The notes under the pieces: generated by a model | What the model was told of the DNA's origin: nothing | Databases searched by the model: none | Seen by the model: the letters and a program-made list of their open reading frames with translations, nothing else | Program-made: the position numbers and the translations under genes | NCBI RefSeq assembly: GCF_947497695.1 | Contig: NZ_CANMHM010000009.1 | Coordinates: forward strand, 34,608 to 98,607 | Source: an uncultured Polaribacter sp. | GTDB taxonomy: Bacteria > Bacteroidota > Bacteroidia > Flavobacteriales > Flavobacteriaceae | Length of the DNA: 64,000 nt | Direction: 5' to 3' | Shown: in pieces, positions 36,248-45,900 of the stretch | Layout: the number at the start of each line of letters is the position of its first letter | Position numbering within the stretch: the stretch's first letter is position 1

Positions 36248-37783
36248 TTATCCCAACCAACCATCTCTGTCTAAACTTCTGTATTGTATGGCTTCTGCAA
36301 TATGATCTGGCATAATATCTTTAGCACTTGCCAAATCTGCTATGGTTCTAGAAACTTTTAAAATTCGGTCATAAGCTCTTGCAGACAGGTTTAATTTTTC
36401 CATGGCAGTTTTTAAAAGTGATAAACTTTCTTCGGATAATTTACAGAAAGTACGAATCTGTTTTACAGTCATTTGTGCATTGTAATGTACGTTTTCAAAA
36501 TCTTTAAAACGTTCTGATTGTATTTCTCTAGATGCTGTTACTCGTTTTCTAATTTCTACGGATGATTCTCCTTTTCTTTCTTCGGATAATTTTGCAAACG
36601 GAACAGGTGTTACTTCTATATGAATATCGATTCTATCCAATAAAGGGCCAGAAATCTTGCTTAAATAACGTTGCATTTCTTGTGGAGAAGAGGTCATTGG
36701 AGAATTAGGGTCATTAAAAAAGCCACTCGGACTAGGATTCATACTTGCCACCAACATAAAACTACTTGGATATGTTACTGTAAATTTTGCCCTAGAAATC
36801 GTCACTTCTCTATCTTCTAAAGGTTGACGCATTACTTCTAAAACATCTCTTTTAAATTCTGGCAATTCATCTAAAAACAACACGCCATTGTGAGATAATG
36901 AAATTTCTCCTGGTCTTGGATATTGACCTCCACCAACTAAAGCCACATTGCTAATTGTGTGATGTGGACTTCTAAAAGGACGAGCATACAACAGGCCTTC
37001 ATTTTTAGTATTCCCAACAACAGAATGTATTTTTGTAGTTTCTAAAGCTTCATGTAAAGTCATAGGTGGTAAAATAGATGGCAGTCTTTTTGCCAACATC
37101 GTTTTTCCAGAACCTGGAGGGCCAATCAAAATAATATTATGGCCTCCAGCAGCAGCAATTTCCATACAACGTTTTATAGATTCTTGTCCTTTTACATCAG
37201 AAAAATCAAATTCAGGGAAGTCGATATTTTTATAAAACTCTGCTCTGGTATCTACAATGGTAGGTTCAATTATTTTATCATTATTAAAATGATCGATAAC
37301 TTCTGTAATATTTTCTACCCCTAAAATTGCTACATTATCTACAATTGCAGCTTCTTTTGCGTTTTCTTTTGGTAGAATTAAATATTTAAAACCTTCTTCT
37401 CTTGCTTTTATAGCAATGGGTAAAGCACCTCTTATAGGTTGTAAACTTCCGTCTAAAGAAAGTTCCCCCATAATAATATAATTGTCTATGTTTTCTGATT
37501 TTATTTGTGATGAAGCAGCTAAAATTCCCATAGCCAAAGTTAAATCATAAGATGCACCTTCTTTTCTAATATCTGCAGGTGCCATATTAATAATGATTTT
37601 CTTTCCAGGAAGTTTGTAGTTATTGTTATTTAAGGCAGCAGAAATTCGGTAAGAACTTTCACGAACAGCATTGTCTGGTAAACCCACTAAATGGTAACCA
37701 ATTCCTTTATCAATATTTACTTCAACGGTAATTGTGGTAGCTTCTATACCAAAAACGGCAGAACCATAGACTTTAACAAGCAT
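36248..37783 (-). CDS. yifB: YifB/ComM family Mg-chelatase-like AAA ATPase
   Basis: 511 residues. An N-terminal LonC-like domain (VEVNIDKGIGYHLVGLPD) is followed by an AAA+ module with Walker A GPPGSGKTM at 221-229 and Walker B GVLFLDELPEF. The C-terminal part is the family's helical domain (NLSARAYDRILKVSRTIADL). Orthologues of ComM act as a hexameric branch-migration helicase in natural transformation. A near-consensus TATCTTTA lies 12 bases before the ATG. Confidence 0.93.
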   Translation of the reverse strand: MLVKVYGSAVFGIEATTITVEVNIDKGIGYHLVGLPDNAVRESSYRISAALNNNNYKLPGKKIIINMAPADIRKEGASYDLTLAMGILAASSQIKSENIDNYIIMGELSLDGSLQPIRGALPIAIKAREEGFKYLILPKENAKEAAIVDNVAILGVENITEVIDHFNNDKIIEPTIVDTRAEFYKNIDFPEFDFSDVKGQESIKRCMEIAAAGGHNIILIGPPGSGKTMLAKRLPSILPPMTLHEALETTKIHSVVGNTKNEGLLYARPFRSPHHTISNVALVGGGQYPRPGEISLSHNGVLFLDELPEFKRDVLEVMRQPLEDREVTISRAKFTVTYPSSFMLVASMNPSPSGFFNDPNSPMTSSPQEMQRYLSKISGPLLDRIDIHIEVTPVPFAKLSEERKGESSVEIRKRVTASREIQSERFKDFENVHYNAQMTVKQIRTFCKLSEESLSLLKTAMEKLNLSARAYDRILKVSRTIADLASAKDIMPDHIAEAIQYRSLDRDGWLG

Positions 37784-37816
37784 TTTTTTTCTTTAAAGAT
37801 AAAGAAAATTTTGGCA

Positions 37817-37851
37817 TAAAAAAATGCAACCAAAATATATTGATTGCATTT
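37817..37851 (-). terminator. Terminator of ppc
   Basis: On the minus strand AAATGCAA pairs with TTGCATTT across a 14-base loop, followed by a seven-T run, 23 bases after the ppc stop. Confidence 0.8.
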
Positions 37852-37873
37852 ATAAATTTTATTAAATGTATAT

Positions 37874-40453
37874 TTAAGCAGAATTTCTACTTGCATTAAT
37901 ATTCCCAAATAAAGAACGCATTACCATTTTTTCATACACTTCAATATCTTCTGGGTTTCCACCAGATTTATTAAGTTCTTGTATTTTCTTTAACGCATAT
38001 TGTTGTATCGTTAATAGAGGCAATACAATCTGTTCTCTCATTTCTATAGAAGCCTTACCTACAGGGAAATTTTCCATTAATTCTGAATGACCAGTAAGTT
38101 TTAAGAGTAATCTTTTTGTAGTTTCATACTCAGCAAAAATTAATTTCCAAAAATCCCCAAACTCTTCATCATCAGCCATATAAGCAGTAAGTCCAAAGAA
38201 AGATTTAGTCAAACTCATCATACTATTTTCTAGCAACGTTCTAAAGAAATCTGATGCATTGTAAAATTCAATAATTTCATCAAATCTACCAGCATCTTCA
38301 TATTTTTTCATTGCTGTACCAACTCCAAAAAACCCAGGTACGTTTTGTTTTAACTGACTCCAACTACCCACAAAAGGGATAGCTCTTAAAGCAGAAAAGT
38401 CCAATTTATCAGATCCTCCACGTTTACTTGGTCTACTACCAATATTAGTTTTTGCATAGTATTTTAACGTACTCATTTTTTCTAAATACGGTAAAAATTT
38501 GTCATGCTTTTTAAAGTCTACATAGGTTTGGTAGCTTGTTGTAGCCATGTCTTCTATTAAAACCCTGTGCTTATCGTTTAATTGATCTTTGGTAAAAACA
38601 TCATTTTTAATACCAGAACTTATCAATTGTTCTAAATTGTATTGAGAGGAGTTTAAAGTACCAAAGTTAGAGCTAATAGTCTGTCCTTGTATAGTTAATT
38701 GAATCTCTTTATCTTCAATTGTTGGTCCTAATGATGCATAAAATTGGTGTGTTTTTCCTCCTCCTCTTGCAGGTGGTCCTCCACGTCCGTCAAAGAAAAT
38801 TACTTCAATATCAAACTCTCTAGAAATTTTTGTTAATGCTTCTTTAGCTTTAAAAATTCCCCAGTTTGCCATTAAGTAACCACCATCTTTAGTTCCATCA
38901 GAAAAACCTAACATAATGGTTTGTTTGTTTTTTCTTTTAGATAAATGATGTCTGTAAACTTGATTAGAATATAAAGTTCTCATTACTTCTTCTGCATTTA
39001 TTAAATCATCTACTGTTTCAAAAAGCGGAACAACATCTACAGTCAATTCGTTTTCGAAACCACATAAATTTAACATGGCAAAAGTTTGCATTACATGTAA
39101 AACACTTTGGTTGTTACTAATAATGTATCTGTTTGCACCACGTTCTCCGTTTCTTTGTTGTATTTCTTTTAATGCATAAATAGATTCTATAGTTTTTACA
39201 GAAACTTCATCAGTTAAAATACTTGGATCTATTTCACCTTTTACTAAAGATAAAATAGCTACTTGTTCTTCTTCTGAAAGTGAATTGTAATTCTTAGGGA
39301 AAGTAGTATCTCCATTTTTTAGTAAATCTTCTACAATTTGTGTAAATGCATGATGGTGTACTCTACTATCTTGTCTGATATCTAAAGTTGCAAAATGAAA
39401 ACCAAAAATCCTTACTTTATTAATCACATCATTTAATTCTTCTACAAATAAAGATTGATGATTTTCTACAATAAGATCTCTTGCTGCATATAATTCATCT
39501 AGTAGAATTTTTTGAGAAAAATTAACATTGGTATAACTTCTAACAACGTGTTTATACAATCTTTTTTCTACACGAGCAAAAATTTCTTGAACACCATCAA
39601 AAGTAAAACGTCTTTTTAAACGTCTAATATCTCTGTAATAGCTTCTTAAAATTGTTTGACGCAGTCTTTCTGCAACATCTAACGTAATTTTAGTGGTTAC
39701 AAATGGGTTACCATCTCTATCTCCACCAGGCCAAAAACCAAGATCAATAATTTCATTATCTATAGGTTTTCCGTCGTAAATATGATGTTGTACATAATTG
39801 TAAATTTTAGGTACAGAATGATAAAATACATGCTCTAAGTACCATATTAAACTTACTGCTTCATCAAAAGGACTTGGTTTTTCTTTTTTGTAAAAAGGTG
39901 TTTTCCCTAATTGAGCTAATAATTTTCTAATTAGCAGTAAATCGTCATTTTGTATTGCCTTATCTAAATCTGTAATAATTCCTAAAACAGAACCTGGGTA
40001 AAATTGAGTTGGGTGTGCAGTTAATACAATACGTACTTTAAAGTCTTCTAAATGTGCTTTTAATTCCTTTTTTTTGTTATTAAGATAAGCAACTTCTTTA
40101 GAATTTCTTAAGGTTCCAATACCATCCATATTGTTTACTACTGGGTAAGCAGCATCTTCTACAGCATCAAACAAAACTACTTGACGTTCTATAAATTGTA
40201 TAAAACGAAACAATAAATCTGTTTTTTCTTTTTCTGTTGGATTTTCTTGGTATTTTTTAAAAAAATGATCTACAATTTCTGTAGGGTTTTTTTCTAAATC
40301 AAAACCTTTTTCACATACTTTGTGTAGTAGAGGTAATAAAACTCCAGTATCATCTATCGTATCAAAAGGTAATGTTGAAAAAATACTGTTGTAAATTTGA
40401 TATTTAGAGAGTACGTTTTCGTTAAATAAATCTAATTGAGGTAAACTATTCAT
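37874..40453 (-). CDS. ppc: Phosphoenolpyruvate carboxylase
   Basis: 859 residues from ATG 40453; a TTG at 40477 would add eight unsupported residues. It carboxylates PEP to oxaloacetate to replenish the TCA cycle. Motifs: VLTAHPTQ (catalytic His), FWPGGDRDGNPFV, LGFSDGTKDGGYL, FFDGRGGPPARGGGKT (mobile loop and active site) and GSRPSKR. It is somewhat shorter than the E. coli enzyme (883). Single-gene transcript with its own terminator. Confidence 0.95.
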   Translation of the reverse strand: MNSLPQLDLFNENVLSKYQIYNSIFSTLPFDTIDDTGVLLPLLHKVCEKGFDLEKNPTEIVDHFFKKYQENPTEKEKTDLLFRFIQFIERQVVLFDAVEDAAYPVVNNMDGIGTLRNSKEVAYLNNKKKELKAHLEDFKVRIVLTAHPTQFYPGSVLGIITDLDKAIQNDDLLLIRKLLAQLGKTPFYKKEKPSPFDEAVSLIWYLEHVFYHSVPKIYNYVQHHIYDGKPIDNEIIDLGFWPGGDRDGNPFVTTKITLDVAERLRQTILRSYYRDIRRLKRRFTFDGVQEIFARVEKRLYKHVVRSYTNVNFSQKILLDELYAARDLIVENHQSLFVEELNDVINKVRIFGFHFATLDIRQDSRVHHHAFTQIVEDLLKNGDTTFPKNYNSLSEEEQVAILSLVKGEIDPSILTDEVSVKTIESIYALKEIQQRNGERGANRYIISNNQSVLHVMQTFAMLNLCGFENELTVDVVPLFETVDDLINAEEVMRTLYSNQVYRHHLSKRKNKQTIMLGFSDGTKDGGYLMANWGIFKAKEALTKISREFDIEVIFFDGRGGPPARGGGKTHQFYASLGPTIEDKEIQLTIQGQTISSNFGTLNSSQYNLEQLISSGIKNDVFTKDQLNDKHRVLIEDMATTSYQTYVDFKKHDKFLPYLEKMSTLKYYAKTNIGSRPSKRGGSDKLDFSALRAIPFVGSWSQLKQNVPGFFGVGTAMKKYEDAGRFDEIIEFYNASDFFRTLLENSMMSLTKSFFGLTAYMADDEEFGDFWKLIFAEYETTKRLLLKLTGHSELMENFPVGKASIEMREQIVLPLLTIQQYALKKIQELNKSGGNPEDIEVYEKMVMRSLFGNINASRNSA

Positions 40454-40614
40454 TTTGTTTGCTTTTACGGGATTCAATTTACAAAAATCTAAAAAGATAA
40501 AACCTACTTTTTAATGAAAAATCGTAATTTTAATTACGAAAACGATATAAATTTGATGCTTTTTTTACGAAATTGTCGTTTTCTGTTTAAAATCGTGATT
40601 TTCATTTTTATCTA

Positions 40615-41928
40615 TCACTCATTTAAAGTTATTTTTATTGTAGCATTTTCTTTTTTGTTTACTTCAAAACGATTGTCTTGTCTGTAACCAATTACCCAAA
40701 TAATAGCATCGTTTTTATTACAAAGTAACCAAGTGTTTTGTTTTTCTAAAACTGAGATTTTTTCGTCTTTAAAATATTTACTTAGTTTCTTTTTTCCTCT
40801 CATTCCTGTTGGATAAAAGAAATCGCCATTTTGCCATTTTCTAAGTTTCAACGGAAAAATTAGATGCTTTTTATCAACATAAATGGTTTGTTTGTTTTCT
40901 GTTGATTTTTCTTGTACTTCTTCTATTGTTAAGTTGATGGGTTTTGTAATTTTTATTTGATTTTCTTCAATTAAAAACGCTTCTATTGTATTTGAAGCAA
41001 TATTTTTAGAGAGTATTAAAAATTCTCTATCCTTTAATAAAATGTGTGTTTTAGAAAATACCTGTTTACCAGATTGTGCAGAAAGTAAGTTGTAAACATC
41101 ATTAAACTCTGTAAAATGATATGCTTTTAAAAGTTGATACAAATACGCTTTGGGGTTAGATAATTTCAGAATATCATCAACCTTAAACTTTAAAAAATCT
41201 TTTTCTTTACTTATTATTTTTGATGAAACTTCCTCAATTTTGTCTTCAATAATTGCCTGACTTTCTTTTAAATATGTTGATGTATTTGCAAATGTTTCTA
41301 ATAAATTAGGATTAATTTCCTTTAAAACAGGCACAATTTGATGTCTAATTTTATTTCTAACATATTTTGTTGAGGCATTGCTTTTATCTTTTCGCCAAAC
41401 AATGCTATTTTCTTTTGCAAAATTGATAATTTCTACACGTGAAAATTTTAAAAGCGGACGTACAATATGCCCATTAATTTCAGGAATTCCTGTTAAACCT
41501 TCTAAACCAGTTCCGCGAGTTAAATTGATTAGAAAAGTTTCTAAATTATCATCTGCATGATGTGCTGTTAAAACAAATTCGAAATTATGTGCTTTTATCA
41601 ATTCTTGAAACCAATTGTAACGTAATTCTCTTGCAGCTATTTGTGTAGATTGTTTGTTTTTATAGGCAATTTCTTCCGTTTTAAAATGTATAGTAAAAGT
41701 TTCAATATTCAGTTTTTTACCCAGTTCTTTTACAAAAGTTTCGTCTAAATCACTTTCTTTTCCTCTTAAATTAAAATTACAATGTGCTAAAGAAATATTA
41801 AAATTTAAGGTTGATAACAAATGTGTCAAAACCACAGAATCAACTCCACCAGAAATGGCTATTAATAGTTTTTTATCCTTTAAAAAAGGAAGGTTTTGGT
41901 TGATGTGGTTTGAGAGTTTTTGTAACAT
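40615..41928 (-). CDS. tilS: tRNA(Ile)-lysidine synthase
   Basis: 437 residues. It converts C34 of the CAU anticodon of tRNA-Ile2 to lysidine. The PP-loop ATP-pyrophosphatase motif ISGGVDS is at 25-31, then AHCNFNLRG, TAHHADDNLETFLINL and GLEGLTGIPE, all typical. The C-terminal TilS substrate-binding domain (KLRKWQNGDFFYPTGM, then GKKKLSKYFKDEK) is present. It is read from the minus strand as a single gene. Confidence 0.95.
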   Translation of the reverse strand: MLQKLSNHINQNLPFLKDKKLLIAISGGVDSVVLTHLLSTLNFNISLAHCNFNLRGKESDLDETFVKELGKKLNIETFTIHFKTEEIAYKNKQSTQIAARELRYNWFQELIKAHNFEFVLTAHHADDNLETFLINLTRGTGLEGLTGIPEINGHIVRPLLKFSRVEIINFAKENSIVWRKDKSNASTKYVRNKIRHQIVPVLKEINPNLLETFANTSTYLKESQAIIEDKIEEVSSKIISKEKDFLKFKVDDILKLSNPKAYLYQLLKAYHFTEFNDVYNLLSAQSGKQVFSKTHILLKDREFLILSKNIASNTIEAFLIEENQIKITKPINLTIEEVQEKSTENKQTIYVDKKHLIFPLKLRKWQNGDFFYPTGMRGKKKLSKYFKDEKISVLEKQNTWLLCNKNDAIIWVIGYRQDNRFEVNKKENATIKITLNE

Positions 41929-41935
41929 TTAATAT

Positions 41936-41943
41936 CAAAAGTA
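41936..41943 (-). promoter_or_regulatory. Putative -7 box TACTTTTG of tilS
   Basis: TAnnTTTG on the minus strand, seven bases before the tilS ATG; the transcript would have essentially no leader. Confidence 0.45.
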
Positions 41944-41971
41944 AGGAAATAAAGACAGTATTTACTTTTAG

Positions 41972-42004
41972 AGACCTCACAGGTTTTAAAAACCTGTGAG
42001 GTCT
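41972..42004. terminator. Long perfect palindrome, bidirectional terminator-like
   Basis: A 16-bp perfect stem, AGACCTCACAGGTTTT and its complement with one central base. It sits just after the 77-residue gene and before tilS. The T and A stretches are inside the stem rather than after it, so it may act as an mRNA end or as a cruciform. The same palindrome type is frequent between Flavobacteriaceae genes (recalled, not checked). Confidence 0.7.
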
Positions 42005-42009
42005 TAGTT

Positions 42010-42243
42010 TTATTGCTTACTCAACCAAACACGAATATCTTTTCTAATAGAAACTTCTGGTTTTGGTAACGGAATTGTTTTACCAAATTGTTTACTTCTA
42101 TTAAATTTAGAAAATGTAACTTTTAGTTGTTTCCATTCTTTTGGGTACAACTTTAAAAATTGATTGAACATATTTTGTTCATTGGGTTTTTCATCTAAAC
42201 TTTCTAAAGTTTTTTTGAAAAGCTCTTCTTGATTGATAATCAT
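42010..42243 (-). CDS. Small conserved soluble protein of unknown function
   Basis: 77 residues (MIINQEELFKKTLESLDEKP), mostly charged and probably helical, with a basic end (PKPEVSIRKDIRVWLSK). The ATG overlaps the stop of the fatty-acid hydroxylase gene by four bases (ATGA-type coupling), which strongly supports it as a real, translationally coupled gene. I do not recognise the family. Confidence 0.72.
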   Translation of the reverse strand: MIINQEELFKKTLESLDEKPNEQNMFNQFLKLYPKEWKQLKVTFSKFNRSKQFGKTIPLPKPEVSIRKDIRVWLSKQ

Positions 42244-43172
42244 ACTACATTATTTTCTTCTTGTAATTTTAATGCTCGCATTTCTTTTACACTAATAGTG
42301 CTTCCATCATGGCTCCAACCTGGAGGGCCAAAAACATACATAAATTTATGCCACCAATTACTGCTTTTTTTTGTGTCGTTCCAAATATCTTTATATTCGT
42401 GTGTTAAAATTACCCAGGGATTATAAGAATTTGGAGCAGATGTTACTCCATATTCAATCTCAATGTTTTCATCATATTCTTTAAAAGTTCCAAACATTTT
42501 ATCAAATATATTTAAAAAACCACCATGATTTTTATCCATATATTCTAAGTTTTTTGCATGATGTACTTGATGCATTGTATGGGTATTAAACACAATGTCT
42601 ACATATTTTAATTTAGGAATGTAAACACTGTGCAACTGAAATTGCCACAAAGCTTCTATACCTAAACAAACTACAACCATTTCTGGTGGAAAGCCAATTG
42701 CAGTAATCCACATATAAAAAAAAGGCTTGTATAAAATAGTGAACCAACCATTTCTAACTGCTGTACCTAAATTAAAATTGTCTGATGAATGGTGTACAAT
42801 ATGTGCAGCCCATAAAAAACGAACCATGTGATTTTGTCTATGAAACCAATAGTAACTAAAATCGTCTAATATTTGGCAAATGATCCAAACATACCAAGCA
42901 TAACCAAAAGATTGCCACCCAAAAATGTTGGTGCGAATTCCATCTACCAAAGGATTAAAAATTTCAAACACATAATTAAAAATAATAATGGCAGAAACTG
43001 TTTTAATTAACGGAGCAAGTATGGCAGAACCAATGCCCATAAATAAGCTAGAAGCTAAATCTTTCCAATGATAGAGTTCTTTTTTATTATGTGTTTTGCT
43101 GTAAGTAAGTTCTAATAAAATGAGTCCTAAAAAACAAGGAACACCATATACTAAAGGGTTTGTAAAATCCAT
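42240..43172 (-). CDS. Sterol desaturase/fatty acid hydroxylase family membrane enzyme
   Basis: 310 residues with about five membrane segments. The diiron histidine clusters are complete: HRQNH (HX3H), HIVHHSS (HX2HH) and HQVHH (HX2HH), with a further His in the first helix region. It probably hydroxylates or desaturates a membrane lipid. It is three bases downstream of pabB and overlaps the small gene after it, so the three form one transcript. Confidence 0.9.
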   Translation of the reverse strand: MDFTNPLVYGVPCFLGLILLELTYSKTHNKKELYHWKDLASSLFMGIGSAILAPLIKTVSAIIIFNYVFEIFNPLVDGIRTNIFGWQSFGYAWYVWIICQILDDFSYYWFHRQNHMVRFLWAAHIVHHSSDNFNLGTAVRNGWFTILYKPFFYMWITAIGFPPEMVVVCLGIEALWQFQLHSVYIPKLKYVDIVFNTHTMHQVHHAKNLEYMDKNHGGFLNIFDKMFGTFKEYDENIEIEYGVTSAPNSYNPWVILTHEYKDIWNDTKKSSNWWHKFMYVFGPPGWSHDGSTISVKEMRALKLQEENNVV

Positions 43173-43175
43173 ATT

Positions 43176-44474
43176 TTAATTATTTTGCAATACTATTCTC
43201 ATAGCTTTTGCTTTTAATAAACATTCTTCGTATTCTTTTTCTACAACAGATTTAGCTGTAATAGCACCACCAACAGAAAATGAAATGTATTTATCGGTTT
43301 CGTTATATAAGATACTTCTTATAATTACATTAAAATCGAAATCATTTTCTGGTGTAAAATAACCGATTGTTCCAGAATACAAACCGCGTTTTGTTTCTTC
43401 TAAATGTTCTATAATTTTCATGGCAGAGAGCTTTGGAGCACCTGTCATACTTCCCATAGGAAAAGTACTTTGCAAAATATCTATTGGATGTGTATTTTCT
43501 TCCACTTCAGAAACTACAGTTGATATTAATTGATGCACCTGTTTAAAAGAATATACTTTGCATAATTCTTCTACTTTTACGCTTCCTATTTTAGCAGTTT
43601 TAGATAAATCATTTCTTACCAAATCTACAATCATTACATTTTCTGCACGTTCTTTTTCATCTCGCATTAAATTGGTTGCTATTTGTGCGTCGTCAATTTT
43701 GCTAACCAATCTTTTTGCAGTTCCTTTTATAGGTTGTGTAATTATTTTTGTGCCTTCTTTTTTAAGATATCTTTCTGGCGATGCACACAAAGCATATTGA
43801 TTGTCTATTTTTAAAAAGGATGCAAAAGGAGGTTCAGAAATTTTGTTGAGGTGTTTGTATACTTCAACAGGATTAATCGTTGAATTTTCAGCATAAAACT
43901 CTTGACAAAAATTGGCTTCATAAATATCTCCTCTGTAAATATGCTCTATAACTTTGTTTATTTTTTTATGATATTGGTCTTTATGAATTCTTAGCTTTAT
44001 TTTGATATCTCTTTTAGATTGTTGGATTGTTGGATTCTTAGATTGTCGGATTTCTTCAAAATCGCTTTCAATCTCATCATCCACCATTTTTAGGTAATGA
44101 AACTCAACAGATTTTCCTTTGATAAAAACAAGCTTTTTAGGTTGAAAAAAGTACAAATCAGCAAAATTTAAACCATCAAAATTTTTAGAAGATAGTTTTT
44201 CTACATCATTTTTAACATCATAAGTAATATAGCCAAAAATATAATCTTTGGTAATGGTTTGGTATTCTTTTAGTTTCTCAAAAGCGTTGTAATAATCTGT
44301 TTTAATCGATGTAAAATCATCTGCAGCTAATGCACCATCAAAACTAGAATATTGCTGTTTGTAATTGTTAGAATCTAACCAAAGAGCAGTTTCAAATTGT
44401 TGTGCCCAAGATAATACATTGTGTTTAAATTCAATAGTATCATCAACAGAAAAAGTACGAATAGTTCTTTGCAT
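43176..44474 (-). CDS. pabB: Aminodeoxychorismate synthase component I
   Basis: 432 residues, chorismate-binding enzyme of the folate (p-aminobenzoate) branch. The PIKGT motif has the catalytic Lys that distinguishes PabB from anthranilate synthase (PIAGT). Further motifs: DLVRNDLSK, FPMGSMTGAPKLSAMKIIEH and GLYSGTIGYF. An 8-bp tandem repeat encoding RQSKNPTIQQSKRD lies inside the less conserved N-terminal domain. A TAnnTTTG box is eight bases before the ATG. The glutaminase PabA is not nearby. Confidence 0.93.
   Translation of the reverse strand: MQRTIRTFSVDDTIEFKHNVLSWAQQFETALWLDSNNYKQQYSSFDGALAADDFTSIKTDYYNAFEKLKEYQTITKDYIFGYITYDVKNDVEKLSSKNFDGLNFADLYFFQPKKLVFIKGKSVEFHYLKMVDDEIESDFEEIRQSKNPTIQQSKRDIKIKLRIHKDQYHKKINKVIEHIYRGDIYEANFCQEFYAENSTINPVEVYKHLNKISEPPFASFLKIDNQYALCASPERYLKKEGTKIITQPIKGTAKRLVSKIDDAQIATNLMRDEKERAENVMIVDLVRNDLSKTAKIGSVKVEELCKVYSFKQVHQLISTVVSEVEENTHPIDILQSTFPMGSMTGAPKLSAMKIIEHLEETKRGLYSGTIGYFTPENDFDFNVIIRSILYNETDKYISFSVGGAITAKSVVEKEYEECLLKAKAMRIVLQNN
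44014..44053 (+). repeat. 8-bp tandem repeat inside pabB
   Basis: Five consecutive units: TTAGATTG, TTGGATTG, TTGGATTC, TTAGATTG, TCGGATTT. The unit length is not a multiple of three, so gain or loss of one unit would shift the pabB frame. Confidence 0.85.
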
Positions 44475-44482
44475 ATTTAGAC

Positions 44483-44490
44483 CAAAAATA
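44483..44490 (-). promoter_or_regulatory. Putative -7 box TATTTTTG of pabB
   Basis: TAnnTTTG on the minus strand, eight bases before the pabB ATG. Confidence 0.45.
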
Positions 44491-44601
44491 CAACTCTTAT
44501 TTTTTAAAATGTGGAATTGTGTAATTGTTTATGAGTGTAGATGTTTATTTCATTAATAAACCAACTTATCAATTAAAAATATTAGTTTTCAAAAAAATAA
44601 T

Positions 44602-45825
44602 TTAAAACGTTTTACCCAAAGTAAATTGTAGCGGAACTGCAACACCAGCATTGTCTGTAAAAATATTTCCGTTAGAATAATGCATAATTCTAAGTTCTAA
44701 ATTGTACTTTCTGTTTTTTCCAAAGAAAACTCCTAAACCCATTGTATCTTGAAACGTAACTTTTGGCCCTGTTTTTAAATTATCTAAATTACTTTTTGTT
44801 AAATAAGTTGGGCCAATTAATGAGTAATTGGTGTACATATCAAAACCATTTCTTCTCATTAAATAAAAACGCATTGTTGGAAAAATTGAAAATGCAAGAA
44901 CTTGTGTATTGGTTGCTTCTGTGTTAAAAGCAGTAACACTAGCTCCCCAATCTAAAGAAAAAGTTTTTTCTGTTCTAAATGCTGTTTTTTGATAAGTGAT
45001 AGAAAATGAATTTTCTGCTCTTACATCTCCCAGCCAAAAAACAGGAATTCCAAAACTCTCAAAATTACCCACTCTCATATTCATTGAAAAAAACTTATTT
45101 GCACCCAAGCCTATTTTACTAGTACCATAACTAACTTGTAAAATATTTTTAGGAAAAAAGTATTCTTTATTATTTTCATATTCTAAGGCTACTTTTTTAG
45201 AAATTTTCTGAATGTGGTATTCAAAGCCAAAACTAGTTTGTGAAATTGAAGGTTGGTTATGTTTATCTGATTTAGGAAAAAAGGTTCCATTTAATGCAAG
45301 TTTCCATCGATTATTTAGTTTATAATTAAAACCAAAACCATACAAAAGGCTTCCAAAATGTGCATCAGGGTAAATAATTTCATCATCAATAGAAAAGCCC
45401 ACTCTTGTTACGTTTGCTGCACCAAGTTCTCCAAAAAAAGATAGTTTTTTAGTTAGGTTGATATTTTTTTTAAGGGTTAAATACCAAGCATTAATCCATA
45501 CACTTCTATCATAGCCAATATTATTTATATTATCGTATTTAAACCAAGCAGCAGGTCTAATAACGCCAAATTGCAACGCTAAATCGTTATTTATCTGATA
45601 GCCAAAACCTAATTTTCCAGAAAACCAGTTTCTGCTAAAAGTATTTGTTTCAAACCCTTCTTTTAAATTATTATTAGAAAATGGATAAAAAATACCCCCA
45701 AAATTGATGCTGTAGTAAAACTTTGATAGAAATTTTGAAGGTTGTGTTTTGGGTTCTTTACCATCTTGACTGTAGACATTGAAGGACAACAGAATGATAA
45801 AAAATAAGAGTATTTTTTTTTTCAT
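44602..45825 (-). CDS. Outer membrane protein: N-terminal barrel fused to PagL-like lipid A deacylase-like barrel
   Basis: 407 residues from ATG 45825, which begins the signal peptide MKKKILLFFIILLSFNVYSQ; a longer frame to 45867 adds only a poor extension. Residues of about 30-210 look like an eight-stranded barrel (alternating aromatic strands such as SGKLGFGYQINNDLALQFGV). Residues of about 215-407 resemble acyloxyacyl hydrolase/PagL, ending with LRIMHYSNGNIFTDNAG, where H382 and S384 match the catalytic His-x-Ser. The third catalytic residue expected 12 positions after the Ser appears to be Ala. A lipid A deacylase role is therefore uncertain. Confidence 0.7.
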   Translation of the reverse strand: MKKKILLFFIILLSFNVYSQDGKEPKTQPSKFLSKFYYSINFGGIFYPFSNNNLKEGFETNTFSRNWFSGKLGFGYQINNDLALQFGVIRPAAWFKYDNINNIGYDRSVWINAWYLTLKKNINLTKKLSFFGELGAANVTRVGFSIDDEIIYPDAHFGSLLYGFGFNYKLNNRWKLALNGTFFPKSDKHNQPSISQTSFGFEYHIQKISKKVALEYENNKEYFFPKNILQVSYGTSKIGLGANKFFSMNMRVGNFESFGIPVFWLGDVRAENSFSITYQKTAFRTEKTFSLDWGASVTAFNTEATNTQVLAFSIFPTMRFYLMRRNGFDMYTNYSLIGPTYLTKSNLDNLKTGPKVTFQDTMGLGVFFGKNRKYNLELRIMHYSNGNIFTDNAGVAVPLQFTLGKTF

Positions 45826-45855
45826 GCTATAAAAGTAATCATTTTTGTAGAAAAA

Positions 45856-45881
45856 AAAAGCAACCAAATTTGGTTGCTTTT
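45856..45881. terminator. Perfect 26-bp palindromic terminator
   Basis: AAAAGCAACCAAA directly followed by TTTGGTTGCTTTT, between the lipoprotein gene and the outer membrane protein gene (both minus). A/T runs at both ends. Confidence 0.85.
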
Positions 45882-45900
45882 CATTTACTTTTATTAATTT

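Noticed and set aside
40454..40477. TTG-initiated extension of PEP carboxylase
   Set aside because: Eight unconserved residues; ATG 40453 gives the normal N-terminus.
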